From the NCBI RefSeq assembly GCF_900187425.1, contig NZ_FYDJ01000030.1, positions 1 through 52,816 of the forward strand: DNA of 52,816 nt, given 5' to 3'. The stretch comes from Pseudomonas sp. Irchel s3h14 (GTDB lineage: Bacteria; Pseudomonadota; Gammaproteobacteria; Pseudomonadales; Pseudomonadaceae). The stretch's first letter is position 1. Each line of letters starts with the position of its first letter. A program made the translations under genes and the position numbers. The notes under the pieces are model-generated. The model was not told the origin of the DNA. It ran no database searches and saw only the letters and a list, made by a program, of their open reading frames with translations. Shown here one piece after another: positions 14,845 through 23,555 of this stretch.

Positions 14845-16875
14845 TTAAGCCTGTTCCAACGAGGTTTCAACACGGGTGGCGGTGGCTGGAACTTTCCCGG
14901 CCGCTACCAGACGCTTGTGCTGCTCGGCTTCGATGCGCTCGATCACGTCGACCGGCACCATATAGCCCTGATCATCACGTGCAGCGTGGATCACGAAATA
15001 CACCACGGTGCCAACCAGGCCAACGATGGCCAACCACCAGATGTGCCAGATCATCGCGAAACCGAACACGGTCAACAGAGCACCCATGACCACACCGGTC
15101 GCAGTGTTGTTTGGCATGTGGATCGGTTCGTACTTGGCCGGAGCCTTGTACGCGGTACCGTTTTCCTTGGCTTCGGTGAACGGGTCGATGGTGTCCGCTT
15201 TTGGCAGCACGGCAAAGTTGTAGAACGGTGGTGGCGACGAGGTCGACCATTCCAGCGTGTGGGCATTCCACGGGTCACCGTGTTCGCACATGTTTTCCGG
15301 CTTGTTGCGATCACGCACGCTGACGTACAGCTGAATCAGCTGGCAGGCGATACCGACCGCGATCATCACCGCACCGAACATGGCGACGTACAGGTACGGC
15401 ACCCACTCAGGGTTGGTGGTGGCGTTCAGACGACGGGTCATGCCCATGAAGCCCAGTGCATAGAGCGGCATGAACGCGACGAAGAAGCCCGAGATCCAGA
15501 ACCAGAACGCTGCCTTGCCCCAACCTTCGTGCAGCTTGAAGCCGAACGCTTTAGGGAAGTAAAAGCTGAAGCCTGCGATGTAGCCGAATACCGCGCCGCC
15601 GATGATCACGTTGTGGAAGTGAGCGATCACGAACAGGCTGTTGTGCAGGACGAAGTCCGCACCCGGAATGGCCAGCAGTACGCCGGTCATGCCGCCGATG
15701 GCGAAGGTCACCATGAAGCCCAGGGTCCACAGAACCTGGCTGGTGAAACGCAGACGCCCTTGGTAAATGGTGAACAGCCAGTTGAATAGCTTCACCCCCG
15801 TCGGGATCGAAATCAGCATCGTCGCCAGACCGAAGAAGGCGTTGACGCTGGCACCCGAACCCATGGTGAAGAAGTGGTGCAGCCAGACCATGAAGCCCAG
15901 GATCGAGATCGCGCCCGATGCATAGACCATCGAGTGGTGGCCGAACAGACGCTTGCCGGTGAAGGTCGAGATGACTTCGGAGAAGATCCCGAACGCCGGC
16001 AGAATCAGGATGTAAACCTCGGGGTGACCCCAGGCCCAGAACAGGTTGACGTACATCATCGGATTGCCACCAAGTTCATTGGTGAAAATGTGGAAATCCA
16101 TGTAACGGTCAAGCGTCAGCAAAGCGAGGGTAGCGGTCAGGATCGGGAAGGAAGCGACGATCAGAACGTTGGCCCAGGTGCAGGTCCAGGTGAAGATCGG
16201 CATGTCCATCAGCTTCATGCCCGGGGTACGCATTTTCAGCACGGTGGCCAGGAAGTTGACCCCCGTCAGCGTCGTACCTAATCCGGATAGCTGTAGCGCC
16301 CAGATGTAGTAATCCATCCCCACGCCCGGGCTGTATTGCAGACCCGACAGCGGCGGATAGGCAACCCAACCGGTCTTGGCGAATTCGCCGACGCCCAGGG
16401 ACAGGTTGATCAGCACCACGCCGGAAACCAGCAGCCAGAAGCTCAAGGAGTTCAGGAACGGGTAGGCCACGTCACGCGCGCCGATCTGCAGCGGCACTGC
16501 AAGGTTCATCAGGCCGGTGAAGAATGGCATCGCCATGAAGATGATCATGATCACACCGTGAGCGGTGAAGATCTGGTCATAGTGTTCAGGCGGCAGGTAG
16601 CCAGGCGAACCCTCGGTGGCCATGGCCAACTGGGTACGCATCATGATGGCGTCGGCAAAACCGCGCAGCAGCATGACCATGGCAACGATGATGTACATCA
16701 CGCCGATTTTCTTGTGGTCGACTGAGGTCAGCCACTCGGACCACAGGTAGGTCCACTTCTTGAAATAGGTGATTGCAGCGAACAGCGCCAGACCACCGAG
16801 CGCGATCATGGCGATGGTTATCATCACGATCGGTTCGTGGAACGGGACCGCTTCCCAACTTAATTTACCAAACAT
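14845..16875 (-). CDS. cyoB: cytochrome o ubiquinol oxidase subunit I
   Basis: This 676-aa catalytic subunit has about 15 membrane helices. H106 (TAHGVIM) is the low-spin haem ligand. H284 and Y288 in WGHPEVY and the pair H333-H334 form the CuB site, at the same residue numbers as in E. coli CyoB. The enzyme oxidises ubiquinol, reduces oxygen to water and pumps protons across the inner membrane. It is translated 3 bp after cyoA. Confidence 0.97.
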   Translation of the reverse strand: MFGKLSWEAVPFHEPIVMITIAMIALGGLALFAAITYFKKWTYLWSEWLTSVDHKKIGVMYIIVAMVMLLRGFADAIMMRTQLAMATEGSPGYLPPEHYDQIFTAHGVIMIIFMAMPFFTGLMNLAVPLQIGARDVAYPFLNSLSFWLLVSGVVLINLSLGVGEFAKTGWVAYPPLSGLQYSPGVGMDYYIWALQLSGLGTTLTGVNFLATVLKMRTPGMKLMDMPIFTWTCTWANVLIVASFPILTATLALLTLDRYMDFHIFTNELGGNPMMYVNLFWAWGHPEVYILILPAFGIFSEVISTFTGKRLFGHHSMVYASGAISILGFMVWLHHFFTMGSGASVNAFFGLATMLISIPTGVKLFNWLFTIYQGRLRFTSQVLWTLGFMVTFAIGGMTGVLLAIPGADFVLHNSLFVIAHFHNVIIGGAVFGYIAGFSFYFPKAFGFKLHEGWGKAAFWFWISGFFVAFMPLYALGFMGMTRRLNATTNPEWVPYLYVAMFGAVMIAVGIACQLIQLYVSVRDRNKPENMCEHGDPWNAHTLEWSTSSPPPFYNFAVLPKADTIDPFTEAKENGTAYKAPAKYEPIHMPNNTATGVVMGALLTVFGFAMIWHIWWLAIVGLVGTVVYFVIHAARDDQGYMVPVDVIERIEAEQHKRLVAAGKVPATATRVETSLEQA

Positions 16876-16878
16876 CGT

Positions 16879-17823
16879 TTACTCCTCTGCCCCGGCAGCT
16901 GAATGCGAACTCATGTCCATCCCTTCCATGGCGGCCATTTCGTGCTCTTTCTTCTCGTGGTGCATCGGCTTGCCCGGTTTCATGCCTTCGTACTTGTCGA
17001 CGATGATCTGGAACAGGTTCGGCGTGACCGAGGAGTAGAGCTCGACTGGGTTGTTCTGGCTTTGCTTGGAAAGGGCTTCGTATTCAGCTTTTTCAAGCTG
17101 TTTAGGTGCCTTTTTGACTTCGCTGACCCAGGCGTCGAAATCTTCCTGAGAGGTGGCGATAGCTTTGAATTTCATGCCGGTGAAACCAGCGCCGCTGTAG
17201 TTGGCGGAGATACCGTCCATTTCAGCGTTCTGGTTGGCGATCAGGTGCAGTTTGGTCTGCATGCCGGCCATCGCGTAGATCTGGCCGCCCAGGGCCGGGA
17301 TGAAGAACGAGTTCATCACGGAGTCCGAAGTCACCTTGAAGTTGATCGGCGTGTGCGCCGGGAACACGATCTTGTTGACGGTGGCGATGCCTTGCTCTGG
17401 ATAGATGAACATCCACTTCCAGTCCAGCGCGACCACTTCAATGGTGATCGGCTTGACGTCGGATTCCAGCGGCTTGTAAGGATCCAGCGCGTGGGTCGAC
17501 TTGTAGGTGACATAACCCAGGGCAATGATGATCAGCACTGGAACAGCCCACACCGCGATTTCGATCTTGGTGGAGTGCGACCATTTCGGCGTGTAGACAG
17601 CGTCGGTGTTGGACGCGCGGTATTTCCAGGCGAACAGGAAGGTCATGACGATGACCGGAACCACGACCAACAGCATCAGCAGCGTTGCGGTGATGATCAG
17701 GTTTCGCTCGTCCAGGCCGACCTGGCCCTTGGGATCGAGCAAGGTCATGTTGCAGCCTGACAGCAACAACGTGCCGATCAGCGGCAATAAGCCTAGTAGT
17801 CTGGGGTACCTGTTTTTACTCAT
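16879..17823 (-). CDS. cyoA: cytochrome o ubiquinol oxidase subunit II (lipoprotein)
   Basis: The 314-aa protein has a lipobox (LLLSGC) after a short basic N-terminus, then two membrane helices and a periplasmic cupredoxin domain. The CuA ligands are absent, as expected for a quinol oxidase. The start at 17823 has AGAGG upstream. The C-terminus is rich in Met, His and Glu (HHEKKEHEM, MDMSSHSAAG). It is the first gene of the cyo operon, so the region 5' of it holds the oxygen- or redox-responsive promoter. Confidence 0.95.
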   Translation of the reverse strand: MSKNRYPRLLGLLPLIGTLLLSGCNMTLLDPKGQVGLDERNLIITATLLMLLVVVPVIVMTFLFAWKYRASNTDAVYTPKWSHSTKIEIAVWAVPVLIIIALGYVTYKSTHALDPYKPLESDVKPITIEVVALDWKWMFIYPEQGIATVNKIVFPAHTPINFKVTSDSVMNSFFIPALGGQIYAMAGMQTKLHLIANQNAEMDGISANYSGAGFTGMKFKAIATSQEDFDAWVSEVKKAPKQLEKAEYEALSKQSQNNPVELYSSVTPNLFQIIVDKYEGMKPGKPMHHEKKEHEMAAMEGMDMSSHSAAGAEE

Positions 17824-18570
17824 CTCACGACCTCTAAAGCAGCTTGCGCAATGCAGTTGGGTTTTGATCGCCAACACTTCACCCTGCCAAGGGTTGGCAT
17901 TTTTCTTGGATTGAATAAGTGGCTGCCCGTCGCGCGTCAGACGCTGTTCGACAAATCCTGGGCTAGCGTTGAGTTCTTATTCGAATTCGTGGTCAAAGGC
18001 CTTGTTACAGACCAATTCCATTTGGTGCGGATAATTGGAAGGCACCGACACCTGGGAGTCGCATGAAGCCAACCGGCCTCTCGACGTCCTATTCCTGCTC
18101 AGGGATGAGCAGTGCCGGGAATTCAGTGCGGGCGATTGTAGATATGTAACGTTTTATAAACCATGTCTCATCCCGAAATAATTTTTATCCATTCCAGCAA
18201 CAATCATTAACGGTATTTGCAAAAGTGCGCCATGGTATCGAAATTAATTCTCAACAAAAACACCAAAAATTGTAGGTCTACCTCAGGTAGTTCAGACAGT
18301 ATCGAAGGCTCTGCGCCCTCCTTCGACCCTACCAAAGCCCCCATGTGACAAGGGCTTCGGCGATTCGCCAGGGCCTGTTAAAACTGCCTGTTCCGGATTT
18401 TTGGGGTTGAAGTTGCCAGACCCTGAAACAGGCCAATTTTGTTGCGTAGCCACGTACCAATTCGGCGCCCTGAAATGCCTTGCGACACTACCGCTGTGAC
18501 AACATGTCGCACACGTGCCGCACCCAGACTTGTCGCGCATCAAGGTCATTTAACCCGTGCCCTGAAATGC
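17824..18570. promoter_or_regulatory. long non-coding region upstream of cyoA
   Basis: About 750 bases lie between cyoA and the terminator after dsbB, with no convincing gene. The part at 18130-18290 is AT-rich and includes TATAAA/TATTTT-like words on the minus strand, a plausible cyo promoter area, but I could not fix a -35/-10 pair. Inverted 8-mers GGCCTGTT (18372-18379) and AACAGGCC (18427-18434) are 47 bases apart. An 85-codon frame at 18292-18549 (minus) has no good ribosome site and is not called. Confidence 0.4.
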
Positions 18571-18614
18571 AAAACGCCCCGGCCCCCTCAACGAGGGCCG
18601 GGGCGTTTTTTTTG
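18571..18614 (-). terminator. strong bidirectional terminator after dsbB
   Basis: AAAACGCCCCGGCCC pairs with GGGCCGGGGCGTTTT around CCTCAACGA-type loop bases, with T runs on both strands. It sits 26 bases past the dsbB stop. Confidence 0.9.
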
Positions 18615-18640
18615 TGTGGCAGCGATTGCGGCGGATGACT

Positions 18641-19150
18641 TCAGCGCAGGGTTTTGCGGTTACGCGAAGTGAGCAGCGGCACCAGCACCACGATCAGCAC
18701 AAAGGCTAGCAACGCCCACTGTGCAAGCGACAGACCGAGGATCGGCGGGTACGGCGTGGAGCAGAAGCCGTCGACCTGGAAGCCCAGCGGGAAGATCTTC
18801 GCCAGTGGCAAACCGTCGACAATCGGTTGCAGCACATCGATGCCGCAACTGACCGCCGGATAGAACTGGGTATAGACGTGATGCCCGGCCACCCCGACGC
18901 CTGCCAGGGCGCAGATCACCACCAGGGTTTCAAATACCGTGATGCTGCGACGGGTGCGCGTAGCTGCGCCGATGAACGCGAAAAGCGCAATCAGCAGCAA
19001 CGCATAACGCTGCAGGATGCACAGCGGGCATGGCGCCTCGCCCAGAACAATTTGCATGTACAGCGCGCCACCGATCAGCCCCAGGCAGATGATGCCCAGC
19101 AACACCAGATAGCGCCGTTCACGGCCCAACCGCATCGTTTCCTCGCTCAT
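18641..19150 (-). CDS. dsbB: disulfide bond formation protein B
   Basis: This 169-aa inner-membrane protein has four helices, the quinone-side pair C41-P-L-C44 and the periplasmic-loop pair C102 and C130, close to the E. coli DsbB positions. It re-oxidises DsbA and passes electrons to ubiquinone. AAGGGA precedes the ATG. Its position beside a quinol oxidase operon fits electron flow into the quinone pool, although it is transcribed as a separate unit. Confidence 0.93.
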   Translation of the reverse strand: MSEETMRLGRERRYLVLLGIICLGLIGGALYMQIVLGEAPCPLCILQRYALLLIALFAFIGAATRTRRSITVFETLVVICALAGVGVAGHHVYTQFYPAVSCGIDVLQPIVDGLPLAKIFPLGFQVDGFCSTPYPPILGLSLAQWALLAFVLIVVLVPLLTSRNRKTLR

Positions 19151-19302
19151 TGCGTTTCCCTTCTAAATATCGATTGCCCAGAAGTCTACACGCTGGCCCT
19201 GACCTTTGAGAGTCCGGCGCGCACAGCTGGGTATCGGGGAATAGACGACGAGCCGGTTAAGACGGGATTAACTTTCAAGCGTTTTTCAAGAATCGGAACC
19301 GC

Positions 19303-19330
19303 GCGGGGGCTTTCAAAAGAAAGCCCCCGC
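19303..19330. terminator. 12-bp hairpin downstream of the amino acid binding protein gene
   Basis: GCGGGGGCTTTC (19303-19314) and GAAAGCCCCCGC (19319-19330) pair perfectly around AAAA, 10 bases beyond the stop codon at 19341. No long U-tract follows on the minus strand, so it may terminate weakly or protect the 3' end. Confidence 0.6.
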
Positions 19331-19340
19331 AAGCGATTGA

Positions 19341-20117
19341 TCAGTCGCCGTAGATATCAGACTTGAAGTACTTCTCTGAAATCTTCTGGTATTCGCCACT
19401 GGCGCGAATGCCGTCGATGGCGGTGTTCAGCTCGGAGACCAACTCGGTGTTGCCCTTGCGCACCGCAATCCCGGCGCCCTCGCCCACGTATTTCGGATCC
19501 TTGAGCTCCGGTCCGGCAAAGGCATAACCCTTGCCACGCGGCATCGTCAGGAAATCATTCAGCGGGATGGTATCGGCAAAAATGGCATCGAGGCGACCGG
19601 CAGCCAGATCCATGTAGATCTCTTCGTTGTTGCCGTAACGCTTGACGTTGATACCCTTCGGCTCGAAAACCTCAGTGGCGTAACGGTCAGTGGTGGTTGC
19701 GCGCTGCACGCCAACCGTCTTGCCCTTGAGGCTGGCGTACTGATCATCCACTGCCGCGCCTTCCTTCATCACCAGACGCGATGAGGTGAAGTAGTACTTG
19801 TGGGTGAAATCCACCGACTTCTTGCGGTCTTCGTTGATGGTCATGGACGACAGCGCCATGTCGATTTTCTTCACTTTAAGGGAAGGAATCAGACCGTCGA
19901 ACTCACCTTCGACCCAGACGCACTTGACCTTCATCTGCGCGCACAGGGCATTGCCGATGTCGTAGTCGAAACCGACAATCTCACCTTTATCGGTTTTGGA
20001 CGCGAACGGTGGATAAGCCGCTTCGATGCCGATGCGCAAGGTTTTATCGGCGGCGAACAGGCTGCTGCACGCCAACAGGCTCAGGGCCAGACCGGTGATG
20101 AGGGGGAATTTCTTCAT
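19341..20117 (-). CDS. periplasmic cationic amino acid ABC-transporter binding protein
   Basis: This 258-aa protein has a signal peptide (MKKFPLITGLALSLLACSSLFAA) and a type II solute-binding fold. Family motifs include GIEAAYPPF, GFDYDIGNALC and EFDGLIPSL, plus a cysteine pair near C58/C65. It resembles the AotJ/ArgT/HisJ group that binds arginine, ornithine, lysine or histidine. No permease or ATPase gene adjoins, so it probably works with a transporter encoded elsewhere. AGAGAA precedes the ATG. Confidence 0.88.
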   Translation of the reverse strand: MKKFPLITGLALSLLACSSLFAADKTLRIGIEAAYPPFASKTDKGEIVGFDYDIGNALCAQMKVKCVWVEGEFDGLIPSLKVKKIDMALSSMTINEDRKKSVDFTHKYYFTSSRLVMKEGAAVDDQYASLKGKTVGVQRATTTDRYATEVFEPKGINVKRYGNNEEIYMDLAAGRLDAIFADTIPLNDFLTMPRGKGYAFAGPELKDPKYVGEGAGIAVRKGNTELVSELNTAIDGIRASGEYQKISEKYFKSDIYGD

Positions 20118-20307
20118 GTTCGTTCTCTCGCGGGTTGTTGTTGGTTTGGCAAGACAGAAGAAAGAGCAGAAACGGGCAAGGCCTTTTTTGTACTTATAAT
20201 TCCATACTGGACTTTTATGTATAGGCCGTCAATCGGGGCTCTTGAAGATGTGGCCGCCGATGGTCGGGAGGTGAATCAGTGGGAAATTGGGTGATGCGGA
20301 TGGCCTC

Positions 20308-20384
20308 TTCGCGAGCAAGCCCGCTCCCACAGGTGATCTTCGTCGTACATGGAGATCAACTGTGGGAGCGGGCTTGCTCGCGAA
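20308..20384. repeat. REP doublet
   Basis: Two 24-nt inverted arms (20308-20331 and 20361-20384), TTCGCGAGCAAGCCCGCTCC type, face each other across 29 bases. It lies between moaE and the binding-protein gene. Confidence 0.9.
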
Positions 20385-20420
20385 GGCGGACTGACAGTCA
20401 ATGAAGAACTAACTGGCTGT

Positions 20421-20873
20421 TTACTGCTTCCAGCGATCCGCCGCCGCATGATCGCTGTCGCGCCCTTCAACCCAACGCGACCCGTCAGGGGTGTTTTCTT
20501 TCTTCCAGAACGGTGCGCGGGTTTTCAGGTAGTCCATGACAAAGGCGCAGGCGTCGAACGCCGCCTGGCGGTGGGCGCTGGCGGCGCCGACGAAGACAAT
20601 CGGCTCCCCCGGTTCCAGGGCGCCGATGCGATGCAGCACTTCAAGCTTGAGCAGCGGCCAGCGTTGCTCGGCCTCTGCGGCAATCTTGGCGAGGGCTTTT
20701 TCGGTCATGCCCGGGTAGTGCTCAAGGAACATCCCGGCGACGTCGAGTCCGTCATTGAAGTCGCGAACATAGCCGACAAAACTCACCACCGCACCAACGC
20801 CCACATTAGCGGCGTGCATGGCATTGACTTCAGCACCCGGATCGAACGCCGTGGATTGCACGCGAATCGCCAT
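20421..20873 (-). CDS. moaE: molybdopterin synthase catalytic subunit
   Basis: The 150-aa protein matches MoaE: GAVVSFVGYVRD near the N-terminus, the VGAASAHRQAAFDAC core and APFWKKE with the catalytic lysine. With MoaD it converts cyclic pyranopterin monophosphate to molybdopterin. GGAGG overlaps the end of moaD, so translation of the two is coupled. The C-terminus is slightly longer than in E. coli MoaE. Confidence 0.95.
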   Translation of the reverse strand: MAIRVQSTAFDPGAEVNAMHAANVGVGAVVSFVGYVRDFNDGLDVAGMFLEHYPGMTEKALAKIAAEAEQRWPLLKLEVLHRIGALEPGEPIVFVGAASAHRQAAFDACAFVMDYLKTRAPFWKKENTPDGSRWVEGRDSDHAAADRWKQ

Positions 20874-20876
20874 GGC

Positions 20877-21119
20877 TCAGCCTCCGGTCACGGTCGGGAA
20901 AAAGGCCACTTCATCGCCATCGCTCACCGGCTCATCGAGCTGGCACAGGTCTTCATTGCGGGCGCACATCAGGTTCTGTTCGCTCAGCACTTCGGCACCG
21001 TCTCGCTGGGCCAACAGTGCACGCACATCGTCGACGGTGGCGAAGCTGCCTTCAACCTTCACCGAATCAACGCCGAGCGCTTCACGGTAACGGGCAAAAA
21101 ACTTCACGGTGACGTTCAT
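20877..21119 (-). CDS. moaD: molybdopterin synthase sulfur carrier subunit
   Basis: This 80-aa ubiquitin-like protein ends in the VTGG di-glycine that is adenylated and thiocarboxylated before sulfur transfer in the MoaE complex. The ATG overlaps the moaC stop by four bases (ATGA), a standard coupling arrangement. Confidence 0.95.
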   Translation of the reverse strand: MNVTVKFFARYREALGVDSVKVEGSFATVDDVRALLAQRDGAEVLSEQNLMCARNEDLCQLDEPVSDGDEVAFFPTVTGG

Positions 21120-21589
21120 GGTTGATCCGCCTGGAAATGGCCGCTCTTGCCGCCGAGTTTCTCCAGCAGCCGCACGCTTTCAATGGTCATGCCGCGATCC
21201 ACGGCTTTGCACATGTCGTAGATAGTCAGCGCAGCGACGCTGGCGGCGGTCAGGGCTTCCATCTCCACGCCGGTTTGTCCGGACAACTTGCAGCGCGCCA
21301 CGATGCGCACGGTGTCGTCGCCTTCAGCACTGAGCTCGACCTTGACGCCAGTGAGCAGCAGCGGATGGCACAGAGGGATCAGATCGCTGGTTTTCTTCGC
21401 GGCCTGAATGCCAGCGATACGCGCCACGGCGAACACATCACCCTTGGGGTGACCGCCGCTGACGATCATCTGCAGGGTTTCGGGCAGCATGCGCACGAGC
21501 GCTTGGGCCGTTGCTTCACGGAACGTCACGGCTTTTTCAGTGACGTCGACCATATGGGCGCGACCTTGGGAATCGAGATGAGTCAGCAC
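21116..21589 (-). CDS. moaC: cyclic pyranopterin monophosphate synthase
   Basis: The 157-aa protein carries MVDVTEK, the IPLCHPLLL core and DMCKAVDRGM with the catalytic Asp and Lys. MoaC converts 3',8-cyclo-7,8-dihydro-GTP to cPMP in molybdenum cofactor synthesis. The start is a GTG at 21589, supported by AGGAG 7 bases upstream. It is first in the moaC-moaD-moaE unit; MoaA and MoaB are not in this window. Confidence 0.95.
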   Translation of the reverse strand: MLTHLDSQGRAHMVDVTEKAVTFREATAQALVRMLPETLQMIVSGGHPKGDVFAVARIAGIQAAKKTSDLIPLCHPLLLTGVKVELSAEGDDTVRIVARCKLSGQTGVEMEALTAASVAALTIYDMCKAVDRGMTIESVRLLEKLGGKSGHFQADQP

Positions 21590-21674
21590 AGGGATACTCC
21601 TGATCAGGAGCCCCGATTGTAAACCTGTGGGTCAAAATTCCGCACGTTTGATTATCGGATCACCACAAACCCAA

Positions 21675-21763
21675 TGTGGGAGCGGGCTTGCTCGCGAATG
21701 CGGTGTGTCAGTCGCATTGATGTCGGATGTGCCGCCGTCTTCGCGAGCAAGCCCGCTCCCACA
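21675..21763. repeat. REP doublet
   Basis: TGTGGGAGCGGGCTTGCTCG-type arm at 21675-21698 and its inverse at 21740-21763, 41 bases apart, between moaC and phoH. Confidence 0.9.
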
Positions 21764-21783
21764 GGATTTTGAGTTGCCCATAA

Positions 21784-21815
21784 AAAACCGGGCGGCTTTG
21801 GGGCCGCCCGGTTTT
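21784..21815 (-). terminator. terminator of phoH
   Basis: AAAACCGGGCGGC (21784-21796) pairs with GCCGCCCGGTTTT (21803-21815). On the minus strand it ends in a U-tract. It lies 8 bases after the phoH stop. Confidence 0.9.
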
Positions 21816-21823
21816 GGTAAAGG

Positions 21824-23218
21824 TTACAAATGCGATTCGGCGTATTCGGCCAGAATCGAACGTGGCACCCCTTGCAGGGTGATGTGCACACCGTTGGGGA
21901 AATCCTTGAAGCGTTCTGTGAGGTACGTCAGCCCGGAACTGGTCGCGGACAGGTAAGGGGTGTCGATCTGTGCCAGGTTGCCCAGGCACACCACTTTGGA
22001 ACCGGCGCCGGCACGGGTGATGATGGTTTTCATCTGGTGCGGCGTGAGGTTCTGGCATTCATCGATCAGGATCAGACTCTGCTGGAAGCTGCGGCCTCGA
22101 ATGTAGTTGAGGGATTTGAACTGCAACGGCACTTTGCTGAGGATGTAATCGACGCTGCCATGGGTGTTTTCGTCATCCATGTGCAAGGCTTCGAGGTTGT
22201 CGGTGATGGCGCCCAGCCAAGGCTCCATTTTTTCCGCTTCGGTGCCGGGCAGGAAACCGATCTCCTGGTCCAGGCCCTGCACGCTACGGGTCGCGATGAT
22301 CCGGCGATAGCGCTTGCTGACCATGGTCTGCTCGATCGCCGCCGCCAATGCGAGGATGGTTTTACCGGAACCCGCTGCCCCGGTCAGGTTGACCAGGTGG
22401 ATATCCGGATCGAGCAAGGCGTACAGCGCCAGGCTTTGATAGATGTCACGCGGTTTCAGGCCCCAGGCTTCCTGGTGCAACAGGGGTTCCTGATGCAGGT
22501 CGAGAATCAGCAGCTTGTCTTCCTCGATCTCCTTGATCCAGCCGACAAAACCCTGTTCGTCGATGATGAACTCGTTGACGTGCACCGCCGGCAGGTTGTC
22601 GATCAACTGCACCTGGTGCCAGGTGCGGCCATGGTCCTGACGGGTGTCGACATTCCTCACACGGTCCCAGAAGGAGCCGGACATGTTGTGATAACCGTTG
22701 GGCAGCAACGACACGTCGTCAACCAGTTGGTCGGTGCTGTAGTCCTCGGCCGCAATCCCGCAAGCCCGGGCCTTGAGGCGCATGTTGATGTCTTTGGTGA
22801 CCAGCACCACAGGCAGCTTTGGTTCGCGCGCGTGCAGGTCGATCAACTGGTTGATGATGATGTTGTCGTTCAGGTGCTCGGGCAGAATGATGTTCGGTTC
22901 GGCACGTTTGCTCATCAGAATTGACAGCAAACCCTTGGGCCCACTTTTGCCACGCTGGATCGGTACGCCGAGCTCGACGTCTTCAGGACTGGCATCGCCC
23001 AGGGTCTTGTCGATCAGGCGAATCGCCTGACGGCATTCCGCAGCCACGCTGTGATGCCCGCTCTTGAGCTTGTCGAGCTCCTCAAGCACGGTCATCGGGA
23101 TGGCGACGTGGTGTTCTTCGAAGTTAAGCAGGGCGTTTGGATCGTGAATCAATACGTTGGTATCGAGTACATAAAGGATTGGCTGGTTGGAGGAAGAACT
23201 ACGTCCGTGATCATCCAT
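21824..23218 (-). CDS. phoH: PhoH-family protein with N-terminal PIN domain (PhoH2 type)
   Basis: This 464-aa cytoplasmic protein joins a PIN nuclease domain (residues about 13-150, with D19 in LDTNV and E47) to a PhoH ATPase domain. The ATPase domain has Walker A G280-AAGSGKT and a Walker B-like LILIDECQN. PIN-PhoH fusions act as RNA-unwinding and cleaving enzymes and are often placed among toxin-antitoxin-like RNases, but here no antitoxin gene is adjacent. AAGGTG precedes the ATG. It is a single-gene unit with its own terminator. Confidence 0.9.
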   Translation of the reverse strand: MDDHGRSSSSNQPILYVLDTNVLIHDPNALLNFEEHHVAIPMTVLEELDKLKSGHHSVAAECRQAIRLIDKTLGDASPEDVELGVPIQRGKSGPKGLLSILMSKRAEPNIILPEHLNDNIIINQLIDLHAREPKLPVVLVTKDINMRLKARACGIAAEDYSTDQLVDDVSLLPNGYHNMSGSFWDRVRNVDTRQDHGRTWHQVQLIDNLPAVHVNEFIIDEQGFVGWIKEIEEDKLLILDLHQEPLLHQEAWGLKPRDIYQSLALYALLDPDIHLVNLTGAAGSGKTILALAAAIEQTMVSKRYRRIIATRSVQGLDQEIGFLPGTEAEKMEPWLGAITDNLEALHMDDENTHGSVDYILSKVPLQFKSLNYIRGRSFQQSLILIDECQNLTPHQMKTIITRAGAGSKVVCLGNLAQIDTPYLSATSSGLTYLTERFKDFPNGVHITLQGVPRSILAEYAESHL

Positions 23219-23555
23219 ACTCGGTCACCTTTGTGGGAGCCAGTCGACGCAATACCGTTACAGTGCTGCGCCTCGAAGTGGCCACCGAATTCACCTGCGG
23301 GGACTCAAGTGAACTGCATCCATAGCTGGGTCTTGGAAGACGCCACCTGTGTTGCAGGTTTCGGCGGTCTGTCTTCGTAATACTCCAAAACCTGTGACAG
23401 AAAAAAGTACTTTGACGTTTTTTTGAAGTTTATTTTTCAGAGTGACCAATAGCACTAGGCGGATTGCCATCACCCCGTTAAAGTCGGAAGTCCGCCTGCA
23501 CCGAATTCTCGCCCAAAATCATCCCTCGCCCAATGTTTACGGCCTTTCGCCGTTT
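23219..23555. other. gap between phoH and the deacetylase gene
   Basis: This 337-bp gap should hold the phoH promoter on the minus strand. An AT-rich patch at 23395-23440 (AAAAAAGTAC, TTTTTTTGAAG) is the likeliest place. I see no clear box pair, no RNA gene and no repeat copy, and short frames here lack ribosome sites. Confidence 0.4.

Noticed and set aside
18292..18549. 85-codon minus-strand frame upstream of cyoA
   Set aside because: No Shine-Dalgarno sequence, no recognisable domain and atypical codon use.
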